Positions 16,652 to 25,698 of a stretch of DNA of 64,000 bases are shown piece after piece. Made by a program: the position numbers and the translations under genes. Under the pieces are notes generated by a model, which saw only the letters and a list, made by a program, of their open reading frames with translations, made no database searches and was not told the DNA's origin. The stretch is taken from the NCBI RefSeq assembly GCF_003319105.1, contig NZ_QOHH01000012.1, positions 1 to 64,000 of the forward strand, given 5' to 3'. Position 1 is the stretch's first letter. Each line of letters opens with the position of its first letter. This stretch comes from Blastococcus sp. TF02-09 (GTDB taxonomy: Bacteria; Actinomycetota; Actinomycetes; Mycobacteriales; Geodermatophilaceae).

Positions 16652-16735
16652 CTTCTGTCAACCATCGACGCAAGAGGTCTCGATTTGGTGACGGCTCTAT
16701 GTCGTATTGACAATTTCCGGCAGAAGGTTGACCGT
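16652..16735 (+). promoter_or_regulatory. Divergent promoter/operator region of the sugar ABC operon
   Basis: TTGACA (16707-16712), 17 bases, then GACCGT (16730-16735) is a plausible promoter for the transporter. Two half-elements flank it: CTTCTGTCAACC at 16652-16663 and CAGAAGGTTGAC at 16721-16732. The blocks GTCAACC/GGTTGAC and CTTCTG/CAGAAG are inverse to each other. The region is AT-rich for this genome, which suits a ROK operator. Confidence 0.45.
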
Positions 16736-16790
16736 TCCGTGCGGTGCATCACGTTGCGCCCACAGTCTTACGACTCACCGAGGAGTTTCC

Positions 16791-17909
16791 GTGGACAAGC
16801 GTCGAGGCGCGGCCCTGGGCCTGGCTCTGACGGCGATGCTCGCCGTCTCCGCCTGCGAGAGCGACAGCGAGGGCGGCGGAGGTGGTGGCGGCGGCGGCAA
16901 CAGCGAGGACGGCCTGCAGATCGCCTTCCTCCTGCCCGAGTCGCAGACCACCCGGTACGAGAACTTCGACCGGCCGCTGTTCGAGGCGGCGATCGAGGAC
17001 CAGTGCCCGAGTGGCGAGACCTGCGAGGTCCTGTACAGCAACGCCAACCAGGACGCCGCGCAGCAGCAGTCGCAGGCCGAGGCCGCCATCAACAACGGCG
17101 CCGACGTGCTCGTGCTGGACCCGGTCGACGGCGACGCCGCGGCCAACATCGCCGCGACCGCGGCCGAGCAGGACATCCCGGTCGTGGCCTACGACCGCTC
17201 GATCAGCGACGCCGAGGTCGCCTACTACGTCTCCTTCGACAACGTCACCGTCGGCGAGACCCAGGCGCAGGCGCTGGTGGACCGGCTCACCGAGCAGGGC
17301 GTGACCAGCGGCAACATCGTCATGATCAACGGCTCGCCGACCGACCCGAACGCCCAGCAGTTCAACGAGGGCGCGCACAACGTCTTCGACGAGTCCGGCT
17401 TCACCCTCCAGCCCGAGAACGAGGACTTCTTCACCCCCGAGTGGGAGCCGGAGAACGCCCAGTCGTTCATGGACGGCCAGATCGCGACCCTCGGCCCGAC
17501 GGGCTTCGTCGGCGTCTACGCCGCCAACGACGGCACCGCCGGTGGCGCCATCTCCGCCATGCAGACCGCGGGCATCAACCCGCTTCCGCCGGTGACCGGT
17601 CAGGACGCCGAGCTCGCGGGCATCCAGCGGGTCGTCTCCGGTGAGCAGTACATGACGGTCTACAAGCCGATCGCCCCCGAGGCCGAGAAGGCCGCCGAGG
17701 TCGCCATCGCGCTGGCGCAGGGCGAGGACGTCGAGGGCGACACCACCGTCGACAACGGCGCGGGCGACGTCCAGACCACCCTGTTCGACCCGGTCGTCGT
17801 CACCCAGGAGACCCTCGCGGACACCGTCGTGGCCGATGGCTTCTGGACCGTCGAGGACATCTGCACGCCGGAGTACGCAGCCGCTTGCGCGGCCATCGGC
17901 CTGCAGTGA
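16791..17909 (+). CDS. Sugar ABC transporter substrate-binding lipoprotein (xylose/ribose type)
   Basis: This 372-residue periplasmic-binding-protein-like lipoprotein captures a sugar outside the membrane. The signal peptide ends in the lipobox LAVSAC, followed by a glycine-rich linker. The body has the type I sugar-binding fold (IAFLLPESQTTRYENFDRP, NNGADVLVLDPVDG, VVAYDRSISD, VGVYAANDGTAGGA). The pattern is closest to XylF-like proteins, so a pentose is likely but not proven. The GTG at 16791 has GAGGAG upstream. A very stable hairpin follows the stop, before the ATPase gene. Confidence 0.88.
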   Translation: MDKRRGAALGLALTAMLAVSACESDSEGGGGGGGGGNSEDGLQIAFLLPESQTTRYENFDRPLFEAAIEDQCPSGETCEVLYSNANQDAAQQQSQAEAAINNGADVLVLDPVDGDAAANIAATAAEQDIPVVAYDRSISDAEVAYYVSFDNVTVGETQAQALVDRLTEQGVTSGNIVMINGSPTDPNAQQFNEGAHNVFDESGFTLQPENEDFFTPEWEPENAQSFMDGQIATLGPTGFVGVYAANDGTAGGAISAMQTAGINPLPPVTGQDAELAGIQRVVSGEQYMTVYKPIAPEAEKAAEVAIALAQGEDVEGDTTVDNGAGDVQTTLFDPVVVTQETLADTVVADGFWTVEDICTPEYAAACAAIGLQ

Positions 17910-17927
17910 TCCTGTCGTGATCGGGTG

Positions 17928-17964
17928 CCCCGTGGGCCCGGGCGTCCTGCCCGGGCCCACGGGG
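17928..17964 (+). terminator. 16-base-pair hairpin between binding protein and ATPase genes
   Basis: CCCCGTGGGCCCGGGC (17928-17943) pairs perfectly with 17949-17964 around a five-base loop. It probably stabilises the upstream mRNA or partly terminates transcription, giving more binding protein than transporter, as known for other sugar ABC operons. Confidence 0.7.
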
Positions 17965-18014
17965 CCTCGGTCATCCCGGCACCCCCACCACCCCGCAGCA
18001 CCAGGAGGAACCGC

Positions 18015-18866
18015 GTGAGCGCCGACGTGCTCAGCACTGAGCCGCACACCCCACCGGTGGGGACCACCCTGCTGTCCCTCACCGGCATCCAGAAGCGCTT
18101 CGGCGCCGTCCGCGCCCTCTCCGACGTGGACTTCGAGGTCCGGGCCGGCGAGGTCGTCGCCCTCATCGGCGACAACGGCGCGGGCAAGTCCACCCTCGTC
18201 AAGGTGATGTCCGGCGCTGGCCCCGCCGACGAGGGCAGCTACCGGATCGAGGACCGCGAGGTCTCGATCCACACGCCGGCCGCCGCCTCGGCCCACGGCG
18301 TCGCCACGGTCTTCCAGGACCTGGCCATCTGCGACAACCTCGACGTCGTCGCCAACCTCTTCCTCGGCCGCGAGCTCACCCGGGGCGTCGCCCTGGACGA
18401 GGCGGAGATGGAGCGGCGCACCGTCGAGCTGCTCGAGCAGCTGTCGGTGAAGCTGCCCAGCGTGCGCATCCCGATGGCCTCCCTCTCCGGGGGTCAGCGC
18501 CAGTCGGTGGCCATCGTCCGCGCGCTGCTCGGCTCGCCCAAGGTCGTGCTGCTCGACGAGCCGACGGCGGCCCTCGGTGTCGCCCAGACCGCCCAGGTGC
18601 TCAACCTCGTCGAGCGGCTGCGCGAGCGGGGCCTGGGCGTGGTGCTGATCAGCCACAACATGGCCGACGTCATGGCCGTGGCCGACCGCGCCGTCGTCCT
18701 CCGGCTGGGCCGCGTGGCCGGCCGCTTCGCGATGGCCGACGTCTCCCGCGAGCAGCTCGTCGCCACCATCACCGGTGCCGACACCAACGTCGTCAGCGAG
18801 CGGGCCGCGCGTGTGGCCGGCCGCTCGGCCGCCACCTCCGCCGGTACCGAGGGGACCCAGGCATGA
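18015..18866 (+). CDS. Sugar ABC transporter ATP-binding protein (single domain)
   Basis: This 283-residue ATPase powers the sugar importer. It has Walker [10 protein letters not shown], the signature LSGGQRQ, Walker [12 protein letters not shown] and the H-loop VVLISHN. XylG/RbsA-type ATPases normally carry two such domains in about 500 residues; this one has a single domain, like FrcA-type proteins, and would act as a homodimer. The GTG at 18015 has an AGGAGGAA site. It overlaps the permease gene by four bases. Confidence 0.9.
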   Translation: MSADVLSTEPHTPPVGTTLLSLTGIQKRFGAVRALSDVDFEVRAGEVVALIGDNGAGKSTLVKVMSGAGPADEGSYRIEDREVSIHTPAAASAHGVATVFQDLAICDNLDVVANLFLGRELTRGVALDEAEMERRTVELLEQLSVKLPSVRIPMASLSGGQRQSVAIVRALLGSPKVVLLDEPTAALGVAQTAQVLNLVERLRERGLGVVLISHNMADVMAVADRAVVLRLGRVAGRFAMADVSREQLVATITGADTNVVSERAARVAGRSAATSAGTEGTQA

Positions 18867-20119
18867 GCACCTCCACCGACAGCACGGCCGACGCCGCGGC
18901 GATGGACCCGGCGGTCCCGGTCCCGGATGCCGCACCCCAGCAGCCCAAGCAGATGCTGCGCGAGCGGCTGGCCGGCCTGCGCGGCGGCGACCTCGGGTCG
19001 CTGCCCGTCGTCGTCGGCCTGGTCGTCATCGTCATCGTCTTCCAGTCGCTGAACTCGACGTTCCTGAACTCGTTCAACCTGGTCAACCTGTGCCTGCAGA
19101 TCGCGGCGGTCGGCATCATCGCCACCGGCGTGACGCTGGTCCTGCTGCTCGGCGAGATCGACCTGTCGGTCGGCTCGGTCTCCGGGCTGGCGGCGGCGAT
19201 CCTCGCCGTCCTCAACGTCAACGAGGGCTACTCGCCGGTGGTGTCGCTGCTGGCCGCGGCCCTCGGCGGGCTGGTGATCGGCACCATCCACGGGCTGGTC
19301 TTCACCAAGCTCGGGGTGCCGTCGTTCATCGTGACGCTGGCCGGCCTGCTGGTCTGGCAGGGCGCCCAGCTCCAGGTGCTCGGCTCGCAGGGCACCATCA
19401 ACCTGCCGCCCAGCGGCGGGCTGCAGCAGTTCGGCCGGTTCTCCTACCTGGCCGACTGGCAGGCGTACGGCCTGGCCGTGGTGCTGCCGGTGCTGTTCCT
19501 GGCCGCGAAGCTGGCGACCCGCACCCGGCGCACCCGGGCCGGCCTGCCGGTGGGGGCGCTGTGGGTGCCGGTGGCGCAGGCGCTGCTGCTGCTGGCCGTG
19601 CTGCTCGCCGTCGTCGCGAAGCTGTCGATCGACCGCGGCGTGCCGTGGATCTTCGTGGTCTTCGTGGCGATCCTGTCCCTGATCGAGTACGTGCTGCGCC
19701 GCACCCGGTACGGCCGGGCGATCTTCGCGGTCGGCGGCAACATCGAGGCGGCGCGGCGGGCCGGCATCAAGGTCGACGCGCTGCGCACCTCGGTGTTCGC
19801 CATCGCCTCGATGCTGGCCGCGGTGGGCGGCACGGTGGCCGCGATGCGGCTGGGCTTCGCCAACCAGAGCTCCGGCGCGGCCGACACCCTCATCAACGCG
19901 ATCGCGGCCGCGGTCATCGGTGGCACCAGCCTCTTCGGTGGCCGCAGCCGGATGTACTCCGCGCTGCTCGGTGCGCTGGTCATCGGCGCCATCGCCAACG
20001 GGCTGGATCTGCTCAACCTGTCCTCGGCGCTGCGCTACATCATCACCGGCACGGTGCTCCTGCTGGCGGTCGTCATCGACGCGCTGGCCTCGCGGGGACG
20101 CCGGTCCGCCGGTCGCTGA
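18863..20119 (+). CDS. Sugar ABC transporter permease (XylH-like)
   Basis: This 418-residue membrane component has about ten membrane segments after a 45-residue cytoplasmic start. Typical landmarks are [56 protein letters not shown] (the ATPase-contact loop) and [14 protein letters not shown]. The extra segment around residue 220-245 is as in XylH-type permeases. It is coupled to the ATPase by an ATGA overlap, and a hairpin follows the stop. Confidence 0.9.
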   Translation: MSTSTDSTADAAAMDPAVPVPDAAPQQPKQMLRERLAGLRGGDLGSLPVVVGLVVIVIVFQSLNSTFLNSFNLVNLCLQIAAVGIIATGVTLVLLLGEIDLSVGSVSGLAAAILAVLNVNEGYSPVVSLLAAALGGLVIGTIHGLVFTKLGVPSFIVTLAGLLVWQGAQLQVLGSQGTINLPPSGGLQQFGRFSYLADWQAYGLAVVLPVLFLAAKLATRTRRTRAGLPVGALWVPVAQALLLLAVLLAVVAKLSIDRGVPWIFVVFVAILSLIEYVLRRTRYGRAIFAVGGNIEAARRAGIKVDALRTSVFAIASMLAAVGGTVAAMRLGFANQSSGAADTLINAIAAAVIGGTSLFGGRSRMYSALLGALVIGAIANGLDLLNLSSALRYIITGTVLLLAVVIDALASRGRRSAGR

Positions 20120-20136
20120 TCCACCCGCTGCGTGAC

Positions 20137-20170
20137 GGCTGCCTCCTCCGCTCGCCCGGAGGGGGCAGCC
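20137..20170 (+). terminator. Terminator hairpin of the sugar ABC operon
   Basis: 20137-20150 pairs with 20157-20170 over 14 positions, with one G-U pair and a six-base loop. Confidence 0.6.
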
Positions 20171-20179
20171 GATCGCGTT

Positions 20180-20185
20180 TACAGT
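20180..20185 (+). promoter_or_regulatory. Probable dxs -10 element
   Basis: TACAGT is in an AT-richer patch just after the operon terminator. Transcription would begin near 20192, leaving a leader of about 56 bases before the GTG at 20248. Confidence 0.4.
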
Positions 20186-20247
20186 GGTCGTCGGCGGCGC
20201 CCCCGTCGCCGACCGACCGACGACGCCAGACAGGACACCGCCGCGAC

Positions 20248-22167
20248 GTGCCCCTCCTGCGATCGCTCCGAGGCCCGGAGGACGTCAGAGCCCTCCGCCC
20301 CGACGACCTCCCCGTGCTCGCCGCCGAGATCCGCGACGCGCTGGTCACCAGCGTGGCGAAGACCGGTGGACACCTGGGCCCGAACCTCGGCTGCGTCGAG
20401 CTGACCATCGCGCTGCACCGGGTCTTCGACTCACCCCGCGAGCCGATCGTCTTCGACACCGGCCACCAGTCCTACGTGCACAAGATGCTCACCGGCCGGG
20501 TCGAGGACTTCGAGCGGCTGCGCCAGCGCGACGGCCTGTCCGGCTACCCGAGCCGGGCCGAGAGCGAGCACGACTGGGTCGAGAACAGCCACGCCTCGAC
20601 GTCGCTGTCCTACGCCGACGGGCTGGCCAAGGCCTTCGCGATCCGCGGTGACTCACGCCCCGTCGTCGCCGTCATCGGCGACGGCGCGCTGACCGGCGGC
20701 ATGGCCTGGGAGGCGCTGAACAACATCGCCGCCGCGCAGGACCGCCCGGTGGTCATCGTGGTCAACGACAACGGCCGGTCCTACTCGCCGACCATCGGCG
20801 GCGTCGCCGACGCGCTGGCGACCCTCCGGCTGCGCCCCGGCTACGAGAACGCCCTGCTCCAGGTGCGTCAGGCGCTGCACCGGGCACCCGTGGTGGGCTC
20901 GGCGCTGTACGACGCGCTGCACGCCATCAAGAAGGGCCTCAAGGACGTCCTCTCCCCGCAGGGCATGTTCGAGGACCTCGGCCTGAAGTACGTCGGCCCC
21001 GTCGACGGGCACGACGTCCGGGCGATGGAGTCCGCGCTGCGCCGGGCCCGCTCGTTCGGTGGGCCGGTCATCGTGCACGCCGTCACCACCAAGGGCTTCG
21101 GCTACGCGCCCGCCGAGACCGACCAGATCGACGCCTGGCACGCCACCGGCGTCTTCGACCCGGACAGCGGCGCCAGCGTGCGCAAGACCGGCCGCCCGTG
21201 GACCGACGCGTTCTCCGACGAGCTGGTGCGCGTGGGCGCCGAGCGGCCCGACGTCGTGGCCATCACCGCAGCGATGCTGCACCCGACCGGCCTGGCCGCC
21301 TTCGGCGAGCGCTTCCCCGAGCGGACCTTCGACGTCGGCATCGCCGAGCAGCACGCGCTCACCTCGGCCGCGGGCCTGGCGATGGCCGGGATGCACCCCG
21401 TCGTCGCCGTCTACTCGACCTTCCTGAACCGGGCGTTCGACCAGCTCCTCATGGACGTCGCCCTGCACCGCCAGCCGGTGACCGTCGTGCTCGACCGCGC
21501 CGGCGTGACCGGTGAGGACGGCGCCTCGCACAACGGCATGTGGGACATGTCGATCGTGTCGGTGGTGCCCGGCGTGCACCTGGCCGCGCCGCGGGACGAG
21601 GCGACCCTGCGCGAGGCGCTGCACGAGGCCGTCGACATCTCCGACGGCCCCTCGGTCATCCGGTTCCCCAAGGGCGTCCTCCCGCCCGACCTGCCGGCGC
21701 TCGAGCGCCGCGGGCCGGTCGACGTGCTGCGCCGCGGGGACACCGAGGACGTGCTGCTGGTCGCCGTCGGTTCGATGGTGCCGGTGTGCCTGGCCGCCGC
21801 CGAGCGGGCCGCCGACCACGGCATCGACGTCACCGTCGTGGACCCGCGGTGGGTGCTGCCGGTGTCTCCCGAACTGGTCGCGCTCGCGTCCGGTCACCGG
21901 CTCGTGGTCACCGTCGAGGACGGCGGCCGCGCCGGGGGAGTGGGCAGCACGCTCACCCAGGCCCTGCAGGACCGCGACGTCGACGTGCCGGTGCGCACCC
22001 TGGGGCTGCCGCAGCAGTTCTTCGAGCACGGCAGCCGGGGTCAGGTGCTCGCCGACGTCGGGTTGACCGAGCAGGACGTCGCCCGCCGGATCGCCGAGTG
22101 GAGCGCGAAGCTCGGCGAGCGCACCGAGGAGAGCGTGGCCGAACGCGTGGACGGCGCCCAGCAGTGA
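20248..22167 (+). CDS. dxs: 1-deoxy-D-xylulose-5-phosphate synthase
   Basis: DXS makes 1-deoxyxylulose-5-phosphate from pyruvate and glyceraldehyde-3-phosphate using thiamine diphosphate, the entry of the MEP isoprenoid pathway. The 639-residue protein has the thiamine-diphosphate site [16 protein letters not shown] followed by VVNDNG, the substrate region [15 protein letters not shown] and the transketolase-like motif [16 protein letters not shown] with the catalytic Glu. Length is normal. The GTG at 20248 follows AGGACA with a long spacing. The next gene, a thiamine-binding-type protein, overlaps the stop by GTGA, which fits a thiamine-dependent enzyme. Confidence 0.95.
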   Translation: MPLLRSLRGPEDVRALRPDDLPVLAAEIRDALVTSVAKTGGHLGPNLGCVELTIALHRVFDSPREPIVFDTGHQSYVHKMLTGRVEDFERLRQRDGLSGYPSRAESEHDWVENSHASTSLSYADGLAKAFAIRGDSRPVVAVIGDGALTGGMAWEALNNIAAAQDRPVVIVVNDNGRSYSPTIGGVADALATLRLRPGYENALLQVRQALHRAPVVGSALYDALHAIKKGLKDVLSPQGMFEDLGLKYVGPVDGHDVRAMESALRRARSFGGPVIVHAVTTKGFGYAPAETDQIDAWHATGVFDPDSGASVRKTGRPWTDAFSDELVRVGAERPDVVAITAAMLHPTGLAAFGERFPERTFDVGIAEQHALTSAAGLAMAGMHPVVAVYSTFLNRAFDQLLMDVALHRQPVTVVLDRAGVTGEDGASHNGMWDMSIVSVVPGVHLAAPRDEATLREALHEAVDISDGPSVIRFPKGVLPPDLPALERRGPVDVLRRGDTEDVLLVAVGSMVPVCLAAAERAADHGIDVTVVDPRWVLPVSPELVALASGHRLVVTVEDGGRAGGVGSTLTQALQDRDVDVPVRTLGLPQQFFEHGSRGQVLADVGLTEQDVARRIAEWSAKLGERTEESVAERVDGAQQ

Positions 22168-22448
22168 CCGTGATCGCCGAGATCCAAGTGGCGCCGTCGC
22201 CGCCGGGCACGGCGGAGGACCCGCACGCCCACGTCGAGGCGGCGATCGCGGTGATCCAGGCGTCGGGGCTGCGCTACGAGGTGGGTGCGCTCGGGACCAC
22301 GCTCGAGGGCGAGGCCGACGAGGTGTGGGCCACCCTGCGGGCCGCGCACGAGGCGATGATCGCCGCGGGCGCGACCGGGGGGCTCTCGCACTTCAAGGTG
22401 GCCACGGTGAACCGCACGATGGACAGCCTCACCCGCAAGTTCCGCTGA
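22164..22448 (+). CDS. MTH1187-family thiamine-binding protein
   Basis: This 94-residue member of the MTH1187/YkoF-like family has a ferredoxin-like fold. Typical stretches are [40 protein letters not shown] and [10 protein letters not shown]. Family members bind thiamine or its pyrimidine part. It is translationally coupled to dxs, a thiamine-diphosphate enzyme, so a cofactor-handling role is plausible, but that is inference. It converges on RNase D across a large nested inverted repeat. Confidence 0.85.
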   Translation: MTVIAEIQVAPSPPGTAEDPHAHVEAAIAVIQASGLRYEVGALGTTLEGEADEVWATLRAAHEAMIAAGATGGLSHFKVATVNRTMDSLTRKFR

Positions 22449-22460
22449 GCGCGCCCCGCG

Positions 22461-22536
22461 ACCTCGACCTCGCGGTGTCGCAGCGAGCCTCGCCGTCGAC
22501 CGCGAGGCTGGCCGCCGTACCGCGAGGTCGAGGTCT
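22461..22536. repeat. Nested inverted repeat between convergent genes
   Basis: A 17-base arm GACCTCGACCTCGCGGT (22461-22477) is perfectly inverted at 22520-22536. Inside, AGCCTCGC (22487-22494) pairs with GCGAGGCT (22503-22510). The 76-base element could be a two-way terminator or a mobile palindromic repeat. Confidence 0.8.
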
Positions 22537-22561
22537 CCGGGTACCGCCGCCCGGCGACGGG

Positions 22562-23815
22562 TCAGGCGCGGGTGATCGCGTCGGTGAGCAGGTCGGCGGT
22601 GAGCTCGACCTGCCACTCCCGCGCGCCCCCGGCCCGCAGCGCCGCCACGACCGCCTCGCGCTCGCGGGGCTCCGGCGGGTTCCACATCAGCCGGCGCACG
22701 AGGTCGGGGGAGACGATGTTCTCCACCGGGACGGAGTGCTTCTCCGCCAGCTCCGCCAGCCCGGCGCGGGCCGCCTGGAGGCGGGTCGCCGCAGCGGGGT
22801 CGCGGTCGGCCCACCGGTTCACCGGGGGAGGGCCGTCGCCGGTCCGGCTGTGCGGGGGCAGCTCGTCCTCGGGGATCGCCTTGCCGCGGGCCAACGCCTG
22901 GAACCAGTGCGCGACCAGCCGCCGGTTGGCGCGGCCGCGGAACACCGGCAGCTCGAGCAGCGCACCCTCGTTCTTCGGGTCGGCCTGCACCGCGGAGACC
23001 ATCGCCGAGTCGGGCAGCACCCGCCCGGGGGCGATGTCGCGACGGCGGGCCAGCTCGTCCCGGGCCTCCCAGATCGCCCGCAGCATGCCCAGCTGACGGC
23101 GGCTGCGCAGCCCGTGCACCCCGGAGGTGCGCCGCCACGGGTCGACGCGGGGTGCGGCGGGGCCGGCGGCCAGGATCGCCTCGAACTCCTGGCGGGCCCA
23201 CTCGGTCTTGCCCTGCTCCTCGAGGATCGCCGCCAGCGCGTCGCGCAGGTCGACCAGCACCTCCACGTCCAGGGCGGCGTAGACCAGCCACTCCTCGGGC
23301 AGCGGCCGGGTGCTCCAGTCGGCGGCGGAGTGCCCCTTCTGCAGCGAGAAGCCCAGCAGCGACTCGACGACCGCGCCCAGCCCCACGCGGGGGAGGCCGG
23401 CCAGCCGCGCGGCGAGCTCGGTGTCGAACAGCCGGCGCGGCACCATGCCGAGCTCGGCGAGGCAGGGGAGGTCCTGGTTGGCGGCGTGCAGCACCCACTC
23501 GGCGTCGCCGATCGCGTCCTGCAGCACGGAGAGGTCGGGCAGCGGGACGGGGTCGACCAGGCCGGTGCCCGAGCCGTTGCGGCGCAGCTGCACGAGGTAG
23601 GCGCGCTGGCCGTAGCGGTACCCGGAGGCGCGCTCGGCGTCCACGGCGACCGGACCGGTGCCGGCGCGGAGGGCCTCGGCGTACTCGACCAGCTGGGTGG
23701 AGTTCTCGATGACCGGCGGCAGGCCGTCGCGGGGGGCGAGCAGCGGGACGGCGGTGGACTCCGGAGCGGTCTCTGCGGTCGGCTGCTCCGCACCAGGAGC
23801 GGGCTCGGTGCTCAG
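22562..23815 (-). CDS. rnd: Ribonuclease D (HRDC domain)
   Basis: This is a 3'-5' exoribonuclease of the DEDD family, active in tRNA and other RNA trimming. The exonuclease domain is visible (VAVDAERASGYRYGQRAYLVQLRR; VLHAANQDLPCLAELG; FDTELAARLAG; YAALDVEVLVDL), followed by HRDC-like helical domains. The first ATG in frame (23644) lies inside the catalytic domain, after the residues PVAV that precede the first catalytic Asp, so the real start is upstream. No ATG, GTG or TTG is in frame for at least 45 codons; a CTG at 23815 follows AGAAGG and is the best candidate. With it the protein has 417 residues, normal for the family. Confidence 0.82.
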   Translation of the reverse strand: MSTEPAPGAEQPTAETAPESTAVPLLAPRDGLPPVIENSTQLVEYAEALRAGTGPVAVDAERASGYRYGQRAYLVQLRRNGSGTGLVDPVPLPDLSVLQDAIGDAEWVLHAANQDLPCLAELGMVPRRLFDTELAARLAGLPRVGLGAVVESLLGFSLQKGHSAADWSTRPLPEEWLVYAALDVEVLVDLRDALAAILEEQGKTEWARQEFEAILAAGPAAPRVDPWRRTSGVHGLRSRRQLGMLRAIWEARDELARRRDIAPGRVLPDSAMVSAVQADPKNEGALLELPVFRGRANRRLVAHWFQALARGKAIPEDELPPHSRTGDGPPPVNRWADRDPAAATRLQAARAGLAELAEKHSVPVENIVSPDLVRRLMWNPPEPREREAVVAALRAGGAREWQVELTADLLTDAITRA

Positions 23816-23900
23816 TTGCCGTCCACCTTCTCGTCGGTCGGGCGCCGGGCGGGGGCTCCCGCGCCGGGACCGATGGTAGAGAGCCCCGACGCCGGACCGG

Positions 23901-24521
23901 TCAGCGCCTCTCCCCGCCGTCGCCGAGCAGGCTCACCCCGGGCGGCGGCAGCCCGGCCGCGTTGGCCAGCACCTGGAGCCAGGCCTGCAGGTGCTGGTCG
24001 AGGGCCGTGTCGCCGGCCGTCCACGAGGCGCGCATCTCGACGTCAACCGAGTGCTCGGGCCCGGCGAGCTCCCCGAACCGGGTCGAGGCCGTCCGGGTGA
24101 CGGTGCCGCCGACGGTGGTGTGCTGGGCGCCGTTCTCGGCGAGCGCGTCGGTGAGCCAGCTCCACGCCACCTCGGAGAACATCGTGTCGTCGACGAGCTC
24201 CTCGTCGGTCTCGGCCGAGAGGTAGCCGACGCACCGGGTGGTCCCGTGCCAGGTCTCGTGGCCGGCCGGGTCGTGCAGCACGATGAACCGCGCGCTGGCG
24301 ATCTCGACGTCCTCGTCGCCCTCCCGCTCGCTCACCGACGCGCCGATGGCGTGGGCGTACGGGGCCAGCCGCTGGGGCGCGGGGATGTGCTCGAGGACGA
24401 TCTCCGGGCGGGCGCGGACGCCCGCGAGCGCGTCCAGGGCGGCCCGGAAGGCGGCGGGGACGTCGTCCCCGCGCCCGTCCTTGCCCGTGTTCCCTGAGTC
24501 GGCCAGGGGATGCGGCTCCAC
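23901..24521 (-). CDS. DUF3000 domain protein
   Basis: This 206-residue protein is of the actinobacterial DUF3000 family, commonly encoded between RNase D and hemE. Visible conserved parts are RPEIVLEHIPAPQRLAPYAHAIGA, RFIVLHDPAGHETWHG and DDTMFSEVAWSWLTDAL. Function is unknown. The GTG at 24521 lies six bases after TACCCT, giving a leaderless transcript. It is upstream of RNase D on the same strand and divergent from hemE. Confidence 0.88.
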   Translation of the reverse strand: MEPHPLADSGNTGKDGRGDDVPAAFRAALDALAGVRARPEIVLEHIPAPQRLAPYAHAIGASVSEREGDEDVEIASARFIVLHDPAGHETWHGTTRCVGYLSAETDEELVDDTMFSEVAWSWLTDALAENGAQHTTVGGTVTRTASTRFGELAGPEHSVDVEMRASWTAGDTALDQHLQAWLQVLANAAGLPPPGVSLLGDGGERR

Positions 24522-24527
24522 GTGCGC

Positions 24528-24533
24528 AGGGTA
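24528..24533 (-). promoter_or_regulatory. Leaderless -10 element of the DUF3000 gene
   Basis: TACCCT (reverse strand), six bases, then GTG at 24521. The same hexamer and spacing occur at 4090-4095 and 6991-6996. Confidence 0.6.
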
Positions 24534-24636
24534 GGTCGCCCGCTAGCACATCGCTCCCGACGCGCCGCAGAGGTGGCCGACTGTGTCGCGATCCGCCGGG
24601 AACGCGCCCGGCGGCCGTCTGGGAGGATCGTCGCTC

Positions 24637-25698
24637 GTGAGCCTCGCCCCCACCCCGGTCCCCCCGACGTCCCCGGCCGACTCCGACCTCGTTCGCGCCG
24701 CCCGGGGGCTGCCGGTCAGCCGCACGCCGGTGTGGTTCATGCGCCAGGCGGGCCGCTCCCTGCCGGAGTACCGCAGCCTGCGCGCCGGCACGGCGATGCT
24801 CGACGCCTGCCAGGACCCGGACATGGTCACCGAGATCACCCTGCAGCCGGTCCGCCGGCACGGCGTCGACGCGGCTATCCTCTTCTCCGACATCGTGCTG
24901 CCCCTGGTCGTCGCCGGGATGGACGTGGAGATCAAGCCCGGCATCGGCCCGGTGATCGGCAAGCCGGTGCGCACGGTCGCCGACGTCGAGGCGCTGCCGG
25001 CCCTGGAACCCGAGGCCCTGGGCTTCCTGCAGACGGCGGTGCGTCAGCTGGTGGCCGAGCTGGGGGCCACCCCGCTCATCGGGTTCGCCGGGGCGCCGTT
25101 CACCCTCGCCACCTACCTGATCGAGGGCGGCCCCTCCAAGGAGCACGCCCGCACCAAGGCGTTCATGTACGCCGAGCCCGAGGCGTGGTCGCGGCTGCTG
25201 GACAAGCTGGCCGTGTCGGCGGCCATCTTCCTGCGCGCACAGGTCGACGCCGGCGCCGTGGCGGTCCAGCTCTTCGACTCGTGGGCCGGCGTGCTCTCGG
25301 CCGCCGACTACGCCGAGCGGGTGCTGCCGCACTCGCGCGCGGTGTTCGACGGCCTGGGTGAGCGCGACGTCCCGCGGATCCACTTCGGCGTGGGCACCGG
25401 CGAGCTTCTGCCGCTCATCGGCGACGCCGGTGCCGACGTCGTGGGCGTCGACTGGCGGATCCCGCTCGACGAGGCCACCCGCCGCGTCGGCCCGCACCGC
25501 TCGCTGCAGGGCAACCTCGACCCCGCCGTCCTGCTGGCCGACCGCGCGACGGTCGACCGCGAGGTGCGCCGGGTCGTCGAGCAGGGCCGGGCCGCCCGCG
25601 GGCACATCTTCAACCTGGGCCACGGCGTGCTGCCCGACACCGACCCCGACGTGCTCACCCACGTCGCCGAGCTGGTGCACGAGCTGACCACGCGATGA
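24637..25698 (+). CDS. hemE: Uroporphyrinogen decarboxylase
   Basis: HemE removes four carboxyl groups from uroporphyrinogen III to give coproporphyrinogen III. The 353-residue protein has the N-terminal signature [16 protein letters not shown], the catalytic [10 protein letters not shown], and [17 protein letters not shown]. The GTG at 24637 has GGGAGGA upstream at good spacing, better than the earlier in-frame start. It overlaps hemG by four bases (ATGA), so the two are coupled. Confidence 0.95.
   Translation: MSLAPTPVPPTSPADSDLVRAARGLPVSRTPVWFMRQAGRSLPEYRSLRAGTAMLDACQDPDMVTEITLQPVRRHGVDAAILFSDIVLPLVVAGMDVEIKPGIGPVIGKPVRTVADVEALPALEPEALGFLQTAVRQLVAELGATPLIGFAGAPFTLATYLIEGGPSKEHARTKAFMYAEPEAWSRLLDKLAVSAAIFLRAQVDAGAVAVQLFDSWAGVLSAADYAERVLPHSRAVFDGLGERDVPRIHFGVGTGELLPLIGDAGADVVGVDWRIPLDEATRRVGPHRSLQGNLDPAVLLADRATVDREVRRVVEQGRAARGHIFNLGHGVLPDTDPDVLTHVAELVHELTTR

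Noticed and set aside
16749-18935. A leftward open frame of about 730 codons over the sugar ABC genes
   Set aside because: It mirrors the real genes on the other strand and shows no domain.
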